DNA from: Streptomyces sp. NBC_00490
GTDB lineage: Bacteria; Actinomycetota; Actinomycetes; Streptomycetales; Streptomycetaceae
Length of the DNA stretch: 64,000 nucleotides
NCBI RefSeq assembly: GCF_036013645.1
Contig: NZ_CP107869.1
Span: 3,534,001-3,598,000, forward strand
Direction: 5' to 3'
Made by a program: the position numbers and the translations under genes. The notes under the pieces were generated by a model. It ran no database searches. It worked only from the letters and a program-made list of their open reading frames with translations, and was not told the origin of the DNA. How positions within the stretch are numbered: the stretch's first letter is position 1; each line of letters opens with the position of its first letter. Positions 33,182 through 41,778 of this stretch are shown one piece after another.

Positions 33182-34147
33182 GTGTCGTACGTAGGCCCGG
33201 ACTTCGATCCTCCCCAGCCCCGCCGTTCCCGGCGCCGCCCTCTCACCGTCGCGGTCGCCGCGCTCGTCCCGGGCGCGCTGCTCGGGTGGCTGGCGTACGA
33301 GACGGTGGGCGGATCCGGTGGAGGTTCCGAGGAGGCCGCGGGAACACCGACGTCGTCGTCGAGCGCACCGGCCTCTCCCCCGAGGTCCTCGAAGCCCTCG
33401 ACGTCCTCGTCCTCCGCGCCCGACGACGGGAAGCCCAGCTCCACCCCCACCACTTCGGCACCAGCCGCCTCCGGCCCCCTCAAGGGCAAGGTCGTCGTCA
33501 TCGACCCGGGCCACAACCCGAACAACTTCCAGCACACCGCCGACATCAACCGCAAGGTGAACATCGGTACGGGCTGGAAGGAGTGCGACACCACCGGCAC
33601 CTCCACCAACGCCGGTTACACGGAAGCCAAGTTCACCCTCGACGTCGCCCACCGCCTGCGCACGCTGCTGGAGAAGCAGGGCGCCACGGTGAAGCTGACG
33701 CAGGACGGCGACCGGACGTTCGGCCCGTGCATCGACGAGCGGGCGAGCATCGGCAACAAGGCGGACGCGGACGCCGTGGTGTCGGTCCACGCGGACGGCG
33801 CGGGCGCCGGCCAGCGCGGCTTCCACGTCATCCTCCCCGGCAGGGTCGAGGCGGGCAGCGCCGACACCGGCCCGATCGTCGCCTCCTCCGCCGAACTCGG
33901 CGAACGCGTCGCCGGCAACTTCGTCCGCGTCACGGGCAGCGCCCCCTCCAACTACGTCGGCGACGGCACCGGCCTGGTCACGCGTAAGGACCTCGGCGGT
34001 CTCAATCTGTCAACGGTTCCCAAGGTGTTCATCGAGTGCGGCAACATGCGCGATAGCAAGGACGCGGCACAGTTGACCAGCGGTGCCTGGCGACAGAAGG
34101 CGGCGCAAGGGATCTCTGCGGGAATCGTGAGTTTCCTGCGCGGGTAG
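33182..34147 (+). CDS. N-acetylmuramoyl-L-alanine amidase (Amidase_3)
   Basis: The 321-residue protein has a short cytoplasmic N-terminus (YVGPDFDPPQPRRSRRRP), one membrane helix (LTVAVAALVPGALLGWLAY), a Ser/Pro-rich spacer, and the zinc amidase domain. The domain carries VVIDPGHNPNN (first His), NAGYTEAKFTLDVAHRL (Glu), SVHADGAG (second His), and VFIECGNMRDSKDA (catalytic Glu). It cuts the bond between muramic acid and stem peptides in cell-wall peptidoglycan. GTG 33182 fits homologues, with an AGGGTGG site in front; a GTG at 33173 is also possible. Confidence 0.92.
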   Translation: MSYVGPDFDPPQPRRSRRRPLTVAVAALVPGALLGWLAYETVGGSGGGSEEAAGTPTSSSSAPASPPRSSKPSTSSSSAPDDGKPSSTPTTSAPAASGPLKGKVVVIDPGHNPNNFQHTADINRKVNIGTGWKECDTTGTSTNAGYTEAKFTLDVAHRLRTLLEKQGATVKLTQDGDRTFGPCIDERASIGNKADADAVVSVHADGAGAGQRGFHVILPGRVEAGSADTGPIVASSAELGERVAGNFVRVTGSAPSNYVGDGTGLVTRKDLGGLNLSTVPKVFIECGNMRDSKDAAQLTSGAWRQKAAQGISAGIVSFLRG

Positions 34148-34314
34148 TGGTCCGCGGGTTGATCCCCGGGGACAGCCTCGTCGGACGGACGATAAGGTCG
34201 TCTTTACGATGAGGGGCCACCCCCGCGCTTCACACCGGGGCCTGACGGCGACATGGTGACAGCGACGCCTCCAACGAAGCCGATGACGAGACGACTGAAC
34301 CGAAGGACCTAGAA

Positions 34315-35118
34315 GTGAATATCCGCTCCCTCACTCGAGGCGACGGCGTGGTGATCGGAGCAGCGGTACTGCTCTTCATCTCGTCGTTCCTCAAGTTCTA
34401 CACCGTCGACGGGTACAGCAGTATCTCCGTCACCGCGTGGGACAACCTCGGCTACGGCCTCGGCACCTACATGGGCGGCGTCATCGGCGCCGCGCTGATC
34501 GTCGTCAACCGCCTCCTGCCGCAGCCGCGCAAGGTTGCCGGTCTGGACCTCGGGACGGTGGGCGCGGCCTTCGCCGTGCTCGTCACGTGGACCCTGTTCT
34601 GGACACTGGTGGACATCAACGACGGTTCCAGCGCCGCCGCCGGTCTCATCCTCGGCTTCATCGCCGCCCTGGTCCTGACCGGTGGCGCCATCGCCACCCC
34701 GCTCCTCCCCGCCCTCCAGGCCGCCCTCGTCCCGGCCCCCCGCCCCGCCGCCCCCCAGCCCTACGGCGCGCAGCCGCCCGGTGGTTACGGCTACCCGGGC
34801 GCTCCGCAGCCGGGTCAGCCGCAGCCCTACGGTGGTCAGCCGCAGCCGGGTCAGCCGTACGGCGGCCAGCCGCAGCCCGGTCCGAGCCAGCCGCAGCCCC
34901 AGGCGCCCCAGCCGGCCGGGGACTTCTCCCCGTTCTGGTTCGCGGTGCCGGTGGCGCGCCCCCTCTTCGCGGAGGACGGCTCGCAGTCGCCGATCGCCGA
35001 ACTCGCCCCGGGTACCTGGTACCTGGCCGTCGAGCAGCGCGGCGCCAACCTGGTCGCGCAGACGCAGGACGGCCGTCGTGGCGTACTGCAGGACACCTCG
35101 GGCATCCAGCGCGGCTGA
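34315..35118 (+). CDS. DUF5336-type membrane protein with proline/glutamine repeat tail
   Basis: The 267-residue protein has four helices (residues about 14-30, 44-65, 83-100, 107-125). They are followed by a low-complexity region of Gly/Pro/Gln/Tyr repeats (AQPPGGYGYPGAPQPGQPQP, then GGQPQPGQ, about residues 145-200). A folded C-terminal part comes last: FWFAVPVARPLFAEDGSQSP, GTWYLAVEQRGANLVAQTQDG. It matches the DUF5336 pattern in actinobacteria. A GTG at 34315 (GGACCTAGAA in front) is the start. The unknown role may relate to the cell envelope. A hairpin follows. Confidence 0.85.
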   Translation: MNIRSLTRGDGVVIGAAVLLFISSFLKFYTVDGYSSISVTAWDNLGYGLGTYMGGVIGAALIVVNRLLPQPRKVAGLDLGTVGAAFAVLVTWTLFWTLVDINDGSSAAAGLILGFIAALVLTGGAIATPLLPALQAALVPAPRPAAPQPYGAQPPGGYGYPGAPQPGQPQPYGGQPQPGQPYGGQPQPGPSQPQPQAPQPAGDFSPFWFAVPVARPLFAEDGSQSPIAELAPGTWYLAVEQRGANLVAQTQDGRRGVLQDTSGIQRG

Positions 35119-35138
35119 TCCCGAAGCGACATCAACGC

Positions 35139-35170
35139 ACGGCCCTTCGCCCTTCCGGGCGGGGGGCCGT
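35139..35170. terminator. Two-part hairpin after DUF5336 gene
   Basis: An outer stem ACGGCCC/GGGCCGT (35139-35145 with 35164-35170) encloses an inner stem GCCC-TTCC-GGGC (35149-35160), followed by TTGTCGT. It starts about 20 bases after the stop. Confidence 0.7.
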
Positions 35171-35225
35171 TGTCGTACAGTCGCCTCCCTCGACCGGTTA
35201 ACTGACACATCGTCAGGAGGCGGCT

Positions 35226-36236
35226 ATGCGGCTCGGTCTCGCACTCGGCTACTGGGGTCGCGGCCCCAATCCCGACCACGTACCGCTGGCGCGGGAGGCG
35301 GAGCGGCTCGGTTACGACTCCGTGTGGACGGCCGAGTCCTGGGGCTCGGATGTCTTCACCCCGCTGACCTGGATCGCCGCCCAGACCTCAAGGATCAAGC
35401 TGGGCACGGCGGTTGCCCAGATGGCGGCCCGCTCCCCGACCACGACGGCGATGCACGCGCTGACCCTGGACCACCTCTCCGGGGGCCGCGTGATGCTCGG
35501 TCTGGGACTCTCCGGCCCGCAGGTGGTCGAGGGCTGGTACGGCCGCCCCTTCCCGAAGTCACCGCTGACCGCGACGCGCGAATACGTCGACGTCGTACGC
35601 CAGGTCCTGCGGCGCGCGGCCCCCGTCGAACTCGCCGGCCGCTTCCACTCCCACCCCTACCGGGGTCCGGACGCCACCGGCCTGGGCAAAGCCCTCAAGC
35701 CGATCACTCACCCGCTGCGCCCCGACCTCCCCGTCCTCCTGGGCGCCGAGGGCCCGAAGAACGTCGCCCAGACGACCCGCATCGCCGACGGCTGGCTCCC
35801 CCTCTACTGGTCCCCGACCCGCCCCGAGGTCTACGAGGCCTCCCTCGCCGACGCCCCGGACGGCTTCCTCATCGCCCCCATGGCCCAGGTCCGGGTCTGC
35901 GACGACGTACGCGAGGGCCTGCTCCCCGTGAAGACCATGCTCGGGTTCTACATCGGCGGCATGGGCCACGCGGCCCGCAACTTCCACGCCGACCTGATGG
36001 CACGGATGGGATACGAGGAGGAGGCCCGCCGCATCCAGCGCCTCTTCCTCGAAGGCCGCCGCGAGGAGGCGGTGCTGGCGGTCCCCGACGCCTTCGCCGA
36101 CGAGATCTCCCTCGTCGGCCCCCGCGAACGCATCGCCGAACGCCTGGAGTCGTGGCGCAAGGGCCCGGTCACGGACCTGCTGGCGCTGTCACCGGACCGG
36201 GAGTCGCTGCGGGTGCTGGCCGAGCTCAACTCGTGA
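35226..36236 (+). CDS. LLM-class F420-dependent oxidoreductase
   Basis: The 336-residue luciferase-like monooxygenase-fold protein has the typical start MRLGLALGYWGRGPNPDHVP and the phrases AEAERLGYDSVWTAESWGSD, IKLGTAVAQMAARSPTTTAM and MLGLGLSGPQVVEGWYGRPF. PLRPDLPVLLGAEGPKNVAQ is characteristic of F420-type enzymes of the LLM family rather than FMN luciferases. F420 is common in Streptomyces. It transfers hydride from reduced F420 to an organic substrate that cannot be named. A CTGAC-ACATC-GTCAG palindrome at 35202-35216 lies just upstream and may be an operator. Confidence 0.9.
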   Translation: MRLGLALGYWGRGPNPDHVPLAREAERLGYDSVWTAESWGSDVFTPLTWIAAQTSRIKLGTAVAQMAARSPTTTAMHALTLDHLSGGRVMLGLGLSGPQVVEGWYGRPFPKSPLTATREYVDVVRQVLRRAAPVELAGRFHSHPYRGPDATGLGKALKPITHPLRPDLPVLLGAEGPKNVAQTTRIADGWLPLYWSPTRPEVYEASLADAPDGFLIAPMAQVRVCDDVREGLLPVKTMLGFYIGGMGHAARNFHADLMARMGYEEEARRIQRLFLEGRREEAVLAVPDAFADEISLVGPRERIAERLESWRKGPVTDLLALSPDRESLRVLAELNS

Positions 36237-36288
36237 GCTCTTCCCGCTGTTCGGGCCGTTCTCGCTCACGATCCGGTTTCATACGGGA

Positions 36289-36600
36289 ATGAGCGGCAAC
36301 ACGCTGGTTATGTCCTCTCGATATAGCGGTGCCAACTCGGCCGGCACGGTCATAGCGATCGTCGCCGACATCATGGCCCTCATCCTGGGCCTCTGGATTG
36401 TGATGTACCTGCTGGACGCGAACCGCGCGAACGACTTCGTGCAGTTCATCCACGACGCGGCTCGCTGGCTGGCAGGCTGGAGCCACGACCTGTTCACGTT
36501 CGACGAGGCGTGGGCGAGGGTCGTCGCCGGGTACGGACTGGCAGCAGTGGTCTACCTGTTCGTCGGACACGCCATCGCCAACCGGGTCCACCGCCACTGA
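36289..36600 (+). CDS. Small membrane protein (103 aa)
   Basis: The 103-residue protein has two helices (GTVIAIVADIMALILGLWIVMYLL, about 19-42; VVAGYGLAAVVYLFVGHAIA, about 78-97) and a soluble loop between them with Trp/Asp-rich text (HDAARWLAGWSHDLFTFDEAW). I recall similar proteins in Streptomyces without a role. The upstream 50 bases contain a sequence resembling TTTCATACGGG before the start. It converges on the alpha-barrel gene at 36615. Confidence 0.75.
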   Translation: MSGNTLVMSSRYSGANSAGTVIAIVADIMALILGLWIVMYLLDANRANDFVQFIHDAARWLAGWSHDLFTFDEAWARVVAGYGLAAVVYLFVGHAIANRVHRH

Positions 36601-36614
36601 ACCCACCCGAACCC

Positions 36615-37685
36615 TCAGGCGCAGCAGTCCGGGTCCAACCCGCTCGGCAGGCGGTCCCCGCCGAACACCGCGCATGTAGCCTCGTGGCCACCCAGCGCGG
36701 CGACCGCCAGAAGTAGCGACCCGGCCGTCCAAGTGGTCAGTTCCCGGGGCCAGATGGCGCCGTCGTCGAAGACGTACCCGGTCCAGTACAGGCCGCTCTC
36801 CGGATCCCGCAGATGCTGGATCGCCTGGAGAATGTCCAGCGCACGGTCGGACTCGCCCATCGCCCAGAGCGCGAGGGCGAGTTCGGCGCTTTCGCCTCCC
36901 GTCACCCACGGGTTGGGGACGACGCAGCGCACGCCGAGTCCGGGTACGACGAAGCGGTCCCAGTCCGCCTCCATGCGGGACTTGGCTTCCGCGCCGGTGA
37001 GCGCGCCGCCGAGGATCGGGTAGTACCAGTCCATGGAGTAGCGGTCCTTGTCGAGGAACCGCTCGGGGTGGCGGCGGATGGCGTGCCGCAGCATGCCCAG
37101 CGCCAACTCCCAGTCCGGCTGCGGCTCTTCGCGCTGTTCCGCGATGGCGAGCGCGCACCGCAGCGCGTGGTGAATGGACGAGGAGCCCGTCAGCAGCGCG
37201 TCCGTGGTGAACGTGCCGTCGTCCTCGCCCTTCCAGCCGATCTGGCCGCCGGGCTGCTGGAGCCGCAGGACGTACTCCACCGCCGAGTAGACCGTCGGCC
37301 ACATGCGGTCGAGGAAGGTGTCGTCGCCCGTCGAGAGGTAGTGGTGCCACACGCCTACGGCTATGTAGGCGACGAAGTTCGTCTCCCGGCCCCGGTCGGT
37401 GACGTCGTCGAACGCCCCGTCCTGGTAGGCCGCGTACCAGGAACCGTCCTCGTTCTGGTGCCGGGCCAGCCAGTCGTAGGCCCGCTCGGCGGCCTCGTGC
37501 TCACCCGCCGCGTCCAGGGCCATCGCGGCCTCGGTGTGGTCCCAGGGGTCGAGGTGGTGGCCGCGGAACCACGGGATCGCCCCGTCCTCGCGCTGCGCGG
37601 CGAGGATGCCGGCGACGGTCGCGGCGGCCTCCTCCGCGGTGAGGACGCCGGACAGGACGAGGTGTTCGGTACGGGGAGTGGTCAC
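36615..37685 (-). CDS. Prenyltransferase-like (alpha/alpha barrel) protein of glycosyltransferase operon
   Basis: The 356-residue protein is an alpha/alpha-barrel of repeats with Gly-Gly-Trp-like phrases: ILAAQREDGAIPWFRGHHLD, HQNEDGSWYAAYQDGAFDD, VLRLQQPGGQIGWKGEDDG and RDPESGLYWTGYVFDDG. Family databases often call this prenyltransferase/squalene-cyclase-like, but a six-hairpin glycosidase is equally likely. The DWYYPILGGAL block near residue 240 and the acidic residues DPWDHTE near 47 are candidate active-site parts. GTG 37685 overlaps the methyltransferase stop (GTGA). It is the last gene of a three-gene operon. Confidence 0.8.
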   Translation of the reverse strand: MTTPRTEHLVLSGVLTAEEAAATVAGILAAQREDGAIPWFRGHHLDPWDHTEAAMALDAAGEHEAAERAYDWLARHQNEDGSWYAAYQDGAFDDVTDRGRETNFVAYIAVGVWHHYLSTGDDTFLDRMWPTVYSAVEYVLRLQQPGGQIGWKGEDDGTFTTDALLTGSSSIHHALRCALAIAEQREEPQPDWELALGMLRHAIRRHPERFLDKDRYSMDWYYPILGGALTGAEAKSRMEADWDRFVVPGLGVRCVVPNPWVTGGESAELALALWAMGESDRALDILQAIQHLRDPESGLYWTGYVFDDGAIWPRELTTWTAGSLLLAVAALGGHEATCAVFGGDRLPSGLDPDCCA

Positions 37686-38416
37686 CGCGCATCCACGGCG
37701 GGCAGGTGCGGCTTGGTCGCGTACGCCACGAAGCTCTTGCCGATCAGGGGGTTGAGGGCCTGCTCGGCGACCCTCGTCGCCAGCGGCTTCTTCATGATGT
37801 CCCAGACCAGCAGCTTGTGGTACGCCTTCACCGGCAGCGCCTTGTCGTTGTCGACGCCGAACGCGCACTTCAGCCACCAGTACGGCGAGTGCAGGGCGTG
37901 CGCGTGGTGGGTGCCGTACGGCTTGAGGCCGGCCTCGCGCATCTTCGCGAGGAGTTCGTCCGCCTTGTAGATGCGGATGTGGCCGCCCTCGACCTCGTGG
38001 TAGGCGTCGGACAGCGCCCAGCAGACCTTCTCGGGTCCGTAGCGCGGGACGGTGACGGCGATCCGGCCGCCGGGCCTCAACACCCGCACCATCTCGGCGA
38101 GTACGCCCTTGTCGTCGGGGATGTGCTCCATGACCTCGGAGATGATCACGACGTCGAAGGACTCGTCGGGGAAGGGCAGCGCCAGGGCGTCGCCCTCCAT
38201 CGCGGTGGCCGTCGCGCCCTCGGGGGCCTCGCCGGCCTCCTTCATCGCCGCGAACCACTTGGCGACCTCGCGGATCTCCTCGGCGTTCTGGTCCAGCGCG
38301 ACGACCTGCGCGCCGCGCCGGTAGCACTCGAACGCGTGCCGGCCGGCTCCGCAGCCGAGGTCCAGGACGCGGTCGCCCGGGGCTAGCGGGAACCGGGAGA
38401 AGTCGACGGTCAGCAC
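37682..38416 (-). CDS. Class I SAM-dependent methyltransferase
   Basis: The 244-residue protein has the SAM-binding motif VLDLGCGAGRHAFECYRRGA, then VVALDQNAEEI (acidic strand 2), GDALALPFPDESFDVVIISE (motif II), and LRPGGRIAVTVPRYGPEKVCW (motif III). Tryptophan-rich, lipid-like C-terminal sequences follow (HSPYWWLKCAFGV). The substrate may be a glycolipid precursor, judging by its neighbours. The gene overlaps the glycosyltransferase by 7 bases at its start and the alpha-barrel gene by 4 at its end, so the three proteins are probably made together. Confidence 0.9.
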   Translation of the reverse strand: MLTVDFSRFPLAPGDRVLDLGCGAGRHAFECYRRGAQVVALDQNAEEIREVAKWFAAMKEAGEAPEGATATAMEGDALALPFPDESFDVVIISEVMEHIPDDKGVLAEMVRVLRPGGRIAVTVPRYGPEKVCWALSDAYHEVEGGHIRIYKADELLAKMREAGLKPYGTHHAHALHSPYWWLKCAFGVDNDKALPVKAYHKLLVWDIMKKPLATRVAEQALNPLIGKSFVAYATKPHLPAVDAR

Positions 38417-39807
38417 GTGGCCCTGCTTTCGCGATCGGATTCAACGTCAACAACTTCTTCGGCCGCGGGTGCGACGCGGCCGGCGTGCGGGGCTGCGGGC
38501 GGGAGGGCCATCGCCTCGCGGTACCGGGCCGCCGTTCCCTCGGCGGCCCGGGCCCAGGTGAACCGCGCCAGGACCCGCTCACGTCCCGCGCGGCCGAGCC
38601 GCGCCCGCAGGTCACGGTCGCCGAGCAGTCGGCTCAGGGCGGTCGCGAGTGCGCCGGAGTCCCCCGGCGGTACGGCCAGACAGGTCTCGCCGTCGCGGCC
38701 CGCGACCTCCGGGATCGCGCCGCCGGTCGTCGCGACCAGCGGTGTGCCGGTGGCCATGGCCTCCGCGGCGGGGAGGGAGAAGCCCTCGTACAGGGACGGC
38801 ACGCAGGCGACCTCCGCCGAGCGGACCAGGTCGACCAGTTCGGCGTCGGTGATGCCCTTGACGAAGCGGATGGCGCCTTCGAGGCCGTAGCGCTCGATGG
38901 CCTGGGCGACGGGGCCGTCCTCGGCGCGCTTGCCGACGACGACGAGGTGGGCGTCGGGGTGCTCGGTGCGGACCTTCGCGAGGGCCTCGACCAGGAATAT
39001 CAGGCCCTTGAGCGGGACGTCGGCGCTGGAGGTGGTGACGATCCGGCCGGGGACCACGGCCACCGCGGGATCCGGCGAGAAAAGGTCGGTGTCGGCGCCG
39101 ATGTGGACGACGTGGATGCGGTCGTCGCGGACGCCGAGGTGGTCGACGATCTCCTGGCGGGAGGTGCCGGAGACGGTGAGGACGGAGGGGAGCCTGCGTG
39201 CCGCGCGCTTCTGCATGCGGGTGAAGGCGTACCAGCGCCGCTTGGCCAGGCGCTGGCCCCAGCTCTCGGCCGCGTCCAGCTCCAACTGGCGGTCCACGGT
39301 GATGGGGTGGTGGATCGTCGTGACCAGGGGGGCGCCGAGGTCGCCCAGGAGGCCGTATCCCAGGGTCTGGTTGTCGTGCACGACGTCGAACTCGCCGCGG
39401 CGGGCGCGCAGATGGCGGCGGGCGCGCAGGGAGAACGTCAGCGGCTCGGGGAAGCCGCCGGTCCACATGGTCGCCACTTCGAGGGCGTCGATCCAGTCGC
39501 GGTACTCGTCGCGCTTGGGGGTGCGAAAGGGGTCCGGGGACCGGTACAGGTCGAGGCTCGGGAGCTCCGTGAGGCTCAGCCGGCCGTCGATGTCGTCGCC
39601 CTCGTCGAGGACGGGGTAGGGCTGGGAGCCGATGACCTCGACGCGGTGGCCGAGGCGGGCCAGTTCGCGGGAGAGGTGGCGGACGTAGACGCCCTGGCCG
39701 CCGCAGAACGGGTTTCCCTTGTAGGTGAGGAGTGCGATGTTGAGCGGTCGCTCGCCGTCCGCGGCCGGGTCCTCCTGGGAACCCGCCCGACTGGCCTCAG
39801 CGGTCAC
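38410..39807 (-). CDS. Glycosyltransferase family 4 (GT-B)
   Basis: The 465-residue protein has an N-terminal GT4 domain (NIALLTYKGNPFCGGQGVYV, RELARLGHRVEVIG) and a C-terminal nucleotide-sugar-binding domain with the E-x7-E motif (VPSLYEGFSLPAAEAMATGTP). The Ala-rich C-terminal tail is not part of the enzyme core. The most likely product is an extracellular or membrane glycan or a glycolipid. It starts an operon with a methyltransferase and an alpha-barrel protein. A KstR-type site lies 55 bases upstream of the ATG. Confidence 0.92.
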   Translation of the reverse strand: MTAEASRAGSQEDPAADGERPLNIALLTYKGNPFCGGQGVYVRHLSRELARLGHRVEVIGSQPYPVLDEGDDIDGRLSLTELPSLDLYRSPDPFRTPKRDEYRDWIDALEVATMWTGGFPEPLTFSLRARRHLRARRGEFDVVHDNQTLGYGLLGDLGAPLVTTIHHPITVDRQLELDAAESWGQRLAKRRWYAFTRMQKRAARRLPSVLTVSGTSRQEIVDHLGVRDDRIHVVHIGADTDLFSPDPAVAVVPGRIVTTSSADVPLKGLIFLVEALAKVRTEHPDAHLVVVGKRAEDGPVAQAIERYGLEGAIRFVKGITDAELVDLVRSAEVACVPSLYEGFSLPAAEAMATGTPLVATTGGAIPEVAGRDGETCLAVPPGDSGALATALSRLLGDRDLRARLGRAGRERVLARFTWARAAEGTAARYREAMALPPAAPHAGRVAPAAEEVVDVESDRESRATC

Positions 39808-39861
39808 TCCGGGCCCCCTTCTCCCTGCTATTTCCCGCGAGATTACGCCGGGACGCTAATC

Positions 39862-39875
39862 TAGAACAAGTTTCA
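39862..39875. promoter_or_regulatory. KstR-type operator (perfect match)
   Basis: TAGAACAAGTTTCA at 39862-39875 matches TnnAACnnGTTnnA at all fixed positions. It lies between the glycosyltransferase operon (start 39807) and the KstR-like gene (start 40016), so it could mediate autoregulation of the regulator. Confidence 0.7.
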
Positions 39876-40015
39876 GACTTGATCGTTCAAGAGGCTCTGA
39901 ATCTACCGGCAGGTAGGGGCGGTGTGAGCAGTGGATCAGGTGATTCACGCCACCACTGTCACCCCTGACATGCTGTGTGATCACTCGCCCTCACCGACTG
40001 TCACGGACGGGACCC

Positions 40016-40630
40016 ATGCCTGCGGAAGCCATCACCCAGCGCCCCGCCTCTGCGCCCCTCACGGAGCGGCAGGAGGCCCGTCGTCGCCGCATCCTGCACG
40101 CGAGCGCGCAGCTGGCGAGCCGGGGCGGTTTCGACGCGGTGCAGATGCGGGAGGTCGCGGAGTCCTCGCAGGTGGCGCTGGGCACGCTGTACCGCTACTT
40201 CCCGTCCAAGATCCATCTGCTGGTCGCCACGATGCAGGATCAGCTGGAGCACATGCACGGCACCCTGCGGAAGAAGCCGCCGCAGGGCGAGACGGCGGCC
40301 GAGCGGGTGGCGGAGACCCTGATGCGCGCGTTCCGCGCGCTCCAGCGCGAGCCGCATCTCGCCGACGCGATGGTCCGCGCCCTCACCTTCGCCGACCGCA
40401 GCGTCTCCCCCGAGGTCGACCAGGTCTCCCGCCAGACCACGGTGATCATCCTGGACGCGATGGGCATCGAGGACCCGACCCCGGCTCAGCTCTCCGCGGT
40501 CCGCGTCATCGAGCACACCTGGCACTCGGCCCTGATCACCTGGCTCTCGGGCCGCGCCTCCATCGCCCAGGTGAAGATCGACATCGAGACGGTGTGCAAG
40601 CTGATCGACCTGACGGCACCGGAGAACTAG
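40016..40630 (+). CDS. kstR: KstR-like TetR-family regulator of steroid/isoprenoid catabolism
   Basis: The 204-residue protein has a TetR DNA-binding domain with the phrases RRRRILHASAQLASRGGFDA, VQMREVAESSQVALGTLYRY and FPSKIHLLV. These match my memory of mycobacterial KstR (GGYEAVQMRAVAD..VAVGTLYRYFPSKVHLLV) closely. The ligand domain also follows KstR (EVDQVSRQT, WHSALITWLSGRASIAQVKID). KstR represses cholesterol catabolism and is released by a cholesterol-derived CoA thioester. ATG 40016 is taken as the start, although the frame is open from 39977. It is transcribed away from the site at 39862 and convergent with the TPR gene, overlapping by 4 bases. Confidence 0.85.
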   Translation: MPAEAITQRPASAPLTERQEARRRRILHASAQLASRGGFDAVQMREVAESSQVALGTLYRYFPSKIHLLVATMQDQLEHMHGTLRKKPPQGETAAERVAETLMRAFRALQREPHLADAMVRALTFADRSVSPEVDQVSRQTTVIILDAMGIEDPTPAQLSAVRVIEHTWHSALITWLSGRASIAQVKIDIETVCKLIDLTAPEN

Positions 40631-41490
40631 CCCACCGGCTGCAGTCCGCTCCAGCTCCGCCCGATCAGGGCCTCCCCGGCCCACAGCTCCAGCAACCGCC
40701 GTGCCTCCTCCGGCGGGGCGGCGAGCGAGACCGACTGGGCGCCTGCCTCGGCACTCCGCTCCTGCTGGTGCGTGCCCTCGCTGCAGCACGCGCACAGCAT
40801 GCGTACGGAGCTGGCGGGCTCGGCGCCGTAGCCGTGCTCGGCGAACAGCACGAGGAGCGCCTCCAGGTCGGTCCGCTCGCCCGCGCTCACGGTGACCTCC
40901 AGGGTGGGTATCTCGGAGGCCTCGAAGAGCAGCAGCTCGTCGAAGACGGGGTACGTCGTGCTGTCGACGATGCGCTCGCCGTTCGGCACGCCGTCGTGGA
41001 CGACGATCTCGCCGTACCGCCGCCCGCCGGTGACGGGCACGTTGACCACCCGGCCGCGCGTCGGGCAGAGCCGCTCGATCCACACGACCTCCTGCTGTCC
41101 GCCGGTGTCGAGGCGTACGCACGCGTTCCCGAGGCGGGCGTCGATCTCACCCTCCCCGTCGGGGAGTTCGATGCCGAATCCCGCCCAGGCGTCCCGTGCG
41201 GTCGCCCACTCCCGCTGGATCGTCGCGGCGATCCCGAGGTTCCAGAACGCCGGTTCGCCCTCGCCGCGCGGGGCACGGGCGGCGGCCTCGCGCCCCAGCT
41301 CGTACGCCTTCTGCCAGTTGCGCAGGAACTTGTGGGCGAGCGCGGCGTCGTACCACCACTCCGCGCTCGGCTCCTCGTCCGGGAAATGGACGAGCACCTG
41401 CTCGAAGAGTTCGGCGGCGCGCAGCCACTCCTCGGCGTCCCACGCCTGGTACGCCTGCTCGATCAGCTGCCTGGCCTCGCTCTTGTGCAC
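40627..41490 (-). CDS. Tetratricopeptide-repeat protein
   Basis: The 287-residue protein starts with TPR-like helical repeats (QAYQAWDAEEWLRAAELFEQ; DAALAHKFLRNWQKAYELGRE; FWNLGIAATIQREWATARDAW, residues about 10-105). It continues with a beta-rich C-terminal half that contains a distinctive cysteine pair (CACCSEG, about residue 233). The TPR half probably binds a protein partner. It appears related to a Streptomyces family of unknown role. The gene ends 4 bases into the convergent KstR gene. Confidence 0.8.
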   Translation of the reverse strand: MHKSEARQLIEQAYQAWDAEEWLRAAELFEQVLVHFPDEEPSAEWWYDAALAHKFLRNWQKAYELGREAAARAPRGEGEPAFWNLGIAATIQREWATARDAWAGFGIELPDGEGEIDARLGNACVRLDTGGQQEVVWIERLCPTRGRVVNVPVTGGRRYGEIVVHDGVPNGERIVDSTTYPVFDELLLFEASEIPTLEVTVSAGERTDLEALLVLFAEHGYGAEPASSVRMLCACCSEGTHQQERSAEAGAQSVSLAAPPEEARRLLELWAGEALIGRSWSGLQPVG

Positions 41491-41538
41491 GTTCCCCTGC
41501 CCGGTTCGGTCCTGTGACGACCGCTGGAGCGTAAGCCG

Positions 41539-41772
41539 CTACTCCTCCGGTGGGAACACCGGCTCCCCGCTGCCCAGGAGGGTGATCATGATCGCCTCCA
41601 CCGGGCAGCTCTCCGCGGCGGCCAGGATCTTTTCGTTGGCGTCCGTTTCCGGGGCGACGGGGTGGGACTGGCGGCCGGTGTCGAGGTGGAAGCCGTCGGG
41701 GGCGTGGTGGATGCACTGGGCCGAGCCGATGCAGATGGAGCGGTCGACCTCGACCTGCCAGCGGTCACCCAT
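41539..41772 (-). CDS. 3Fe-4S-type ferredoxin
   Basis: The 77-residue protein has the cysteine pattern of P450-linked ferredoxins: CIGSAQC (Cys-x5-Cys, with Ser-Ala-Gln between) and SCPVEA near the C-terminus. The missing fourth cysteine in the first group suggests a 3Fe-4S cluster, or 4Fe-4S with a non-cysteine ligand. Such ferredoxins deliver electrons to cytochromes P450; mycobacterial FdxD is similar. It lies 6 bases downstream of the aldehyde dehydrogenase gene (41779) in the same operon. It may serve the CYP125-like enzyme at 60604. Confidence 0.88.
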   Translation of the reverse strand: MGDRWQVEVDRSICIGSAQCIHHAPDGFHLDTGRQSHPVAPETDANEKILAAAESCPVEAIMITLLGSGEPVFPPEE

Positions 41773-41778
41773 GTCCGG

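Noticed and set aside
35202..35216. KstR-type site before the F420 oxidoreductase
   Set aside because: The palindrome CTGAC-ACATC-GTCAG does not contain AACnnGTT, so it is not counted as a KstR site.
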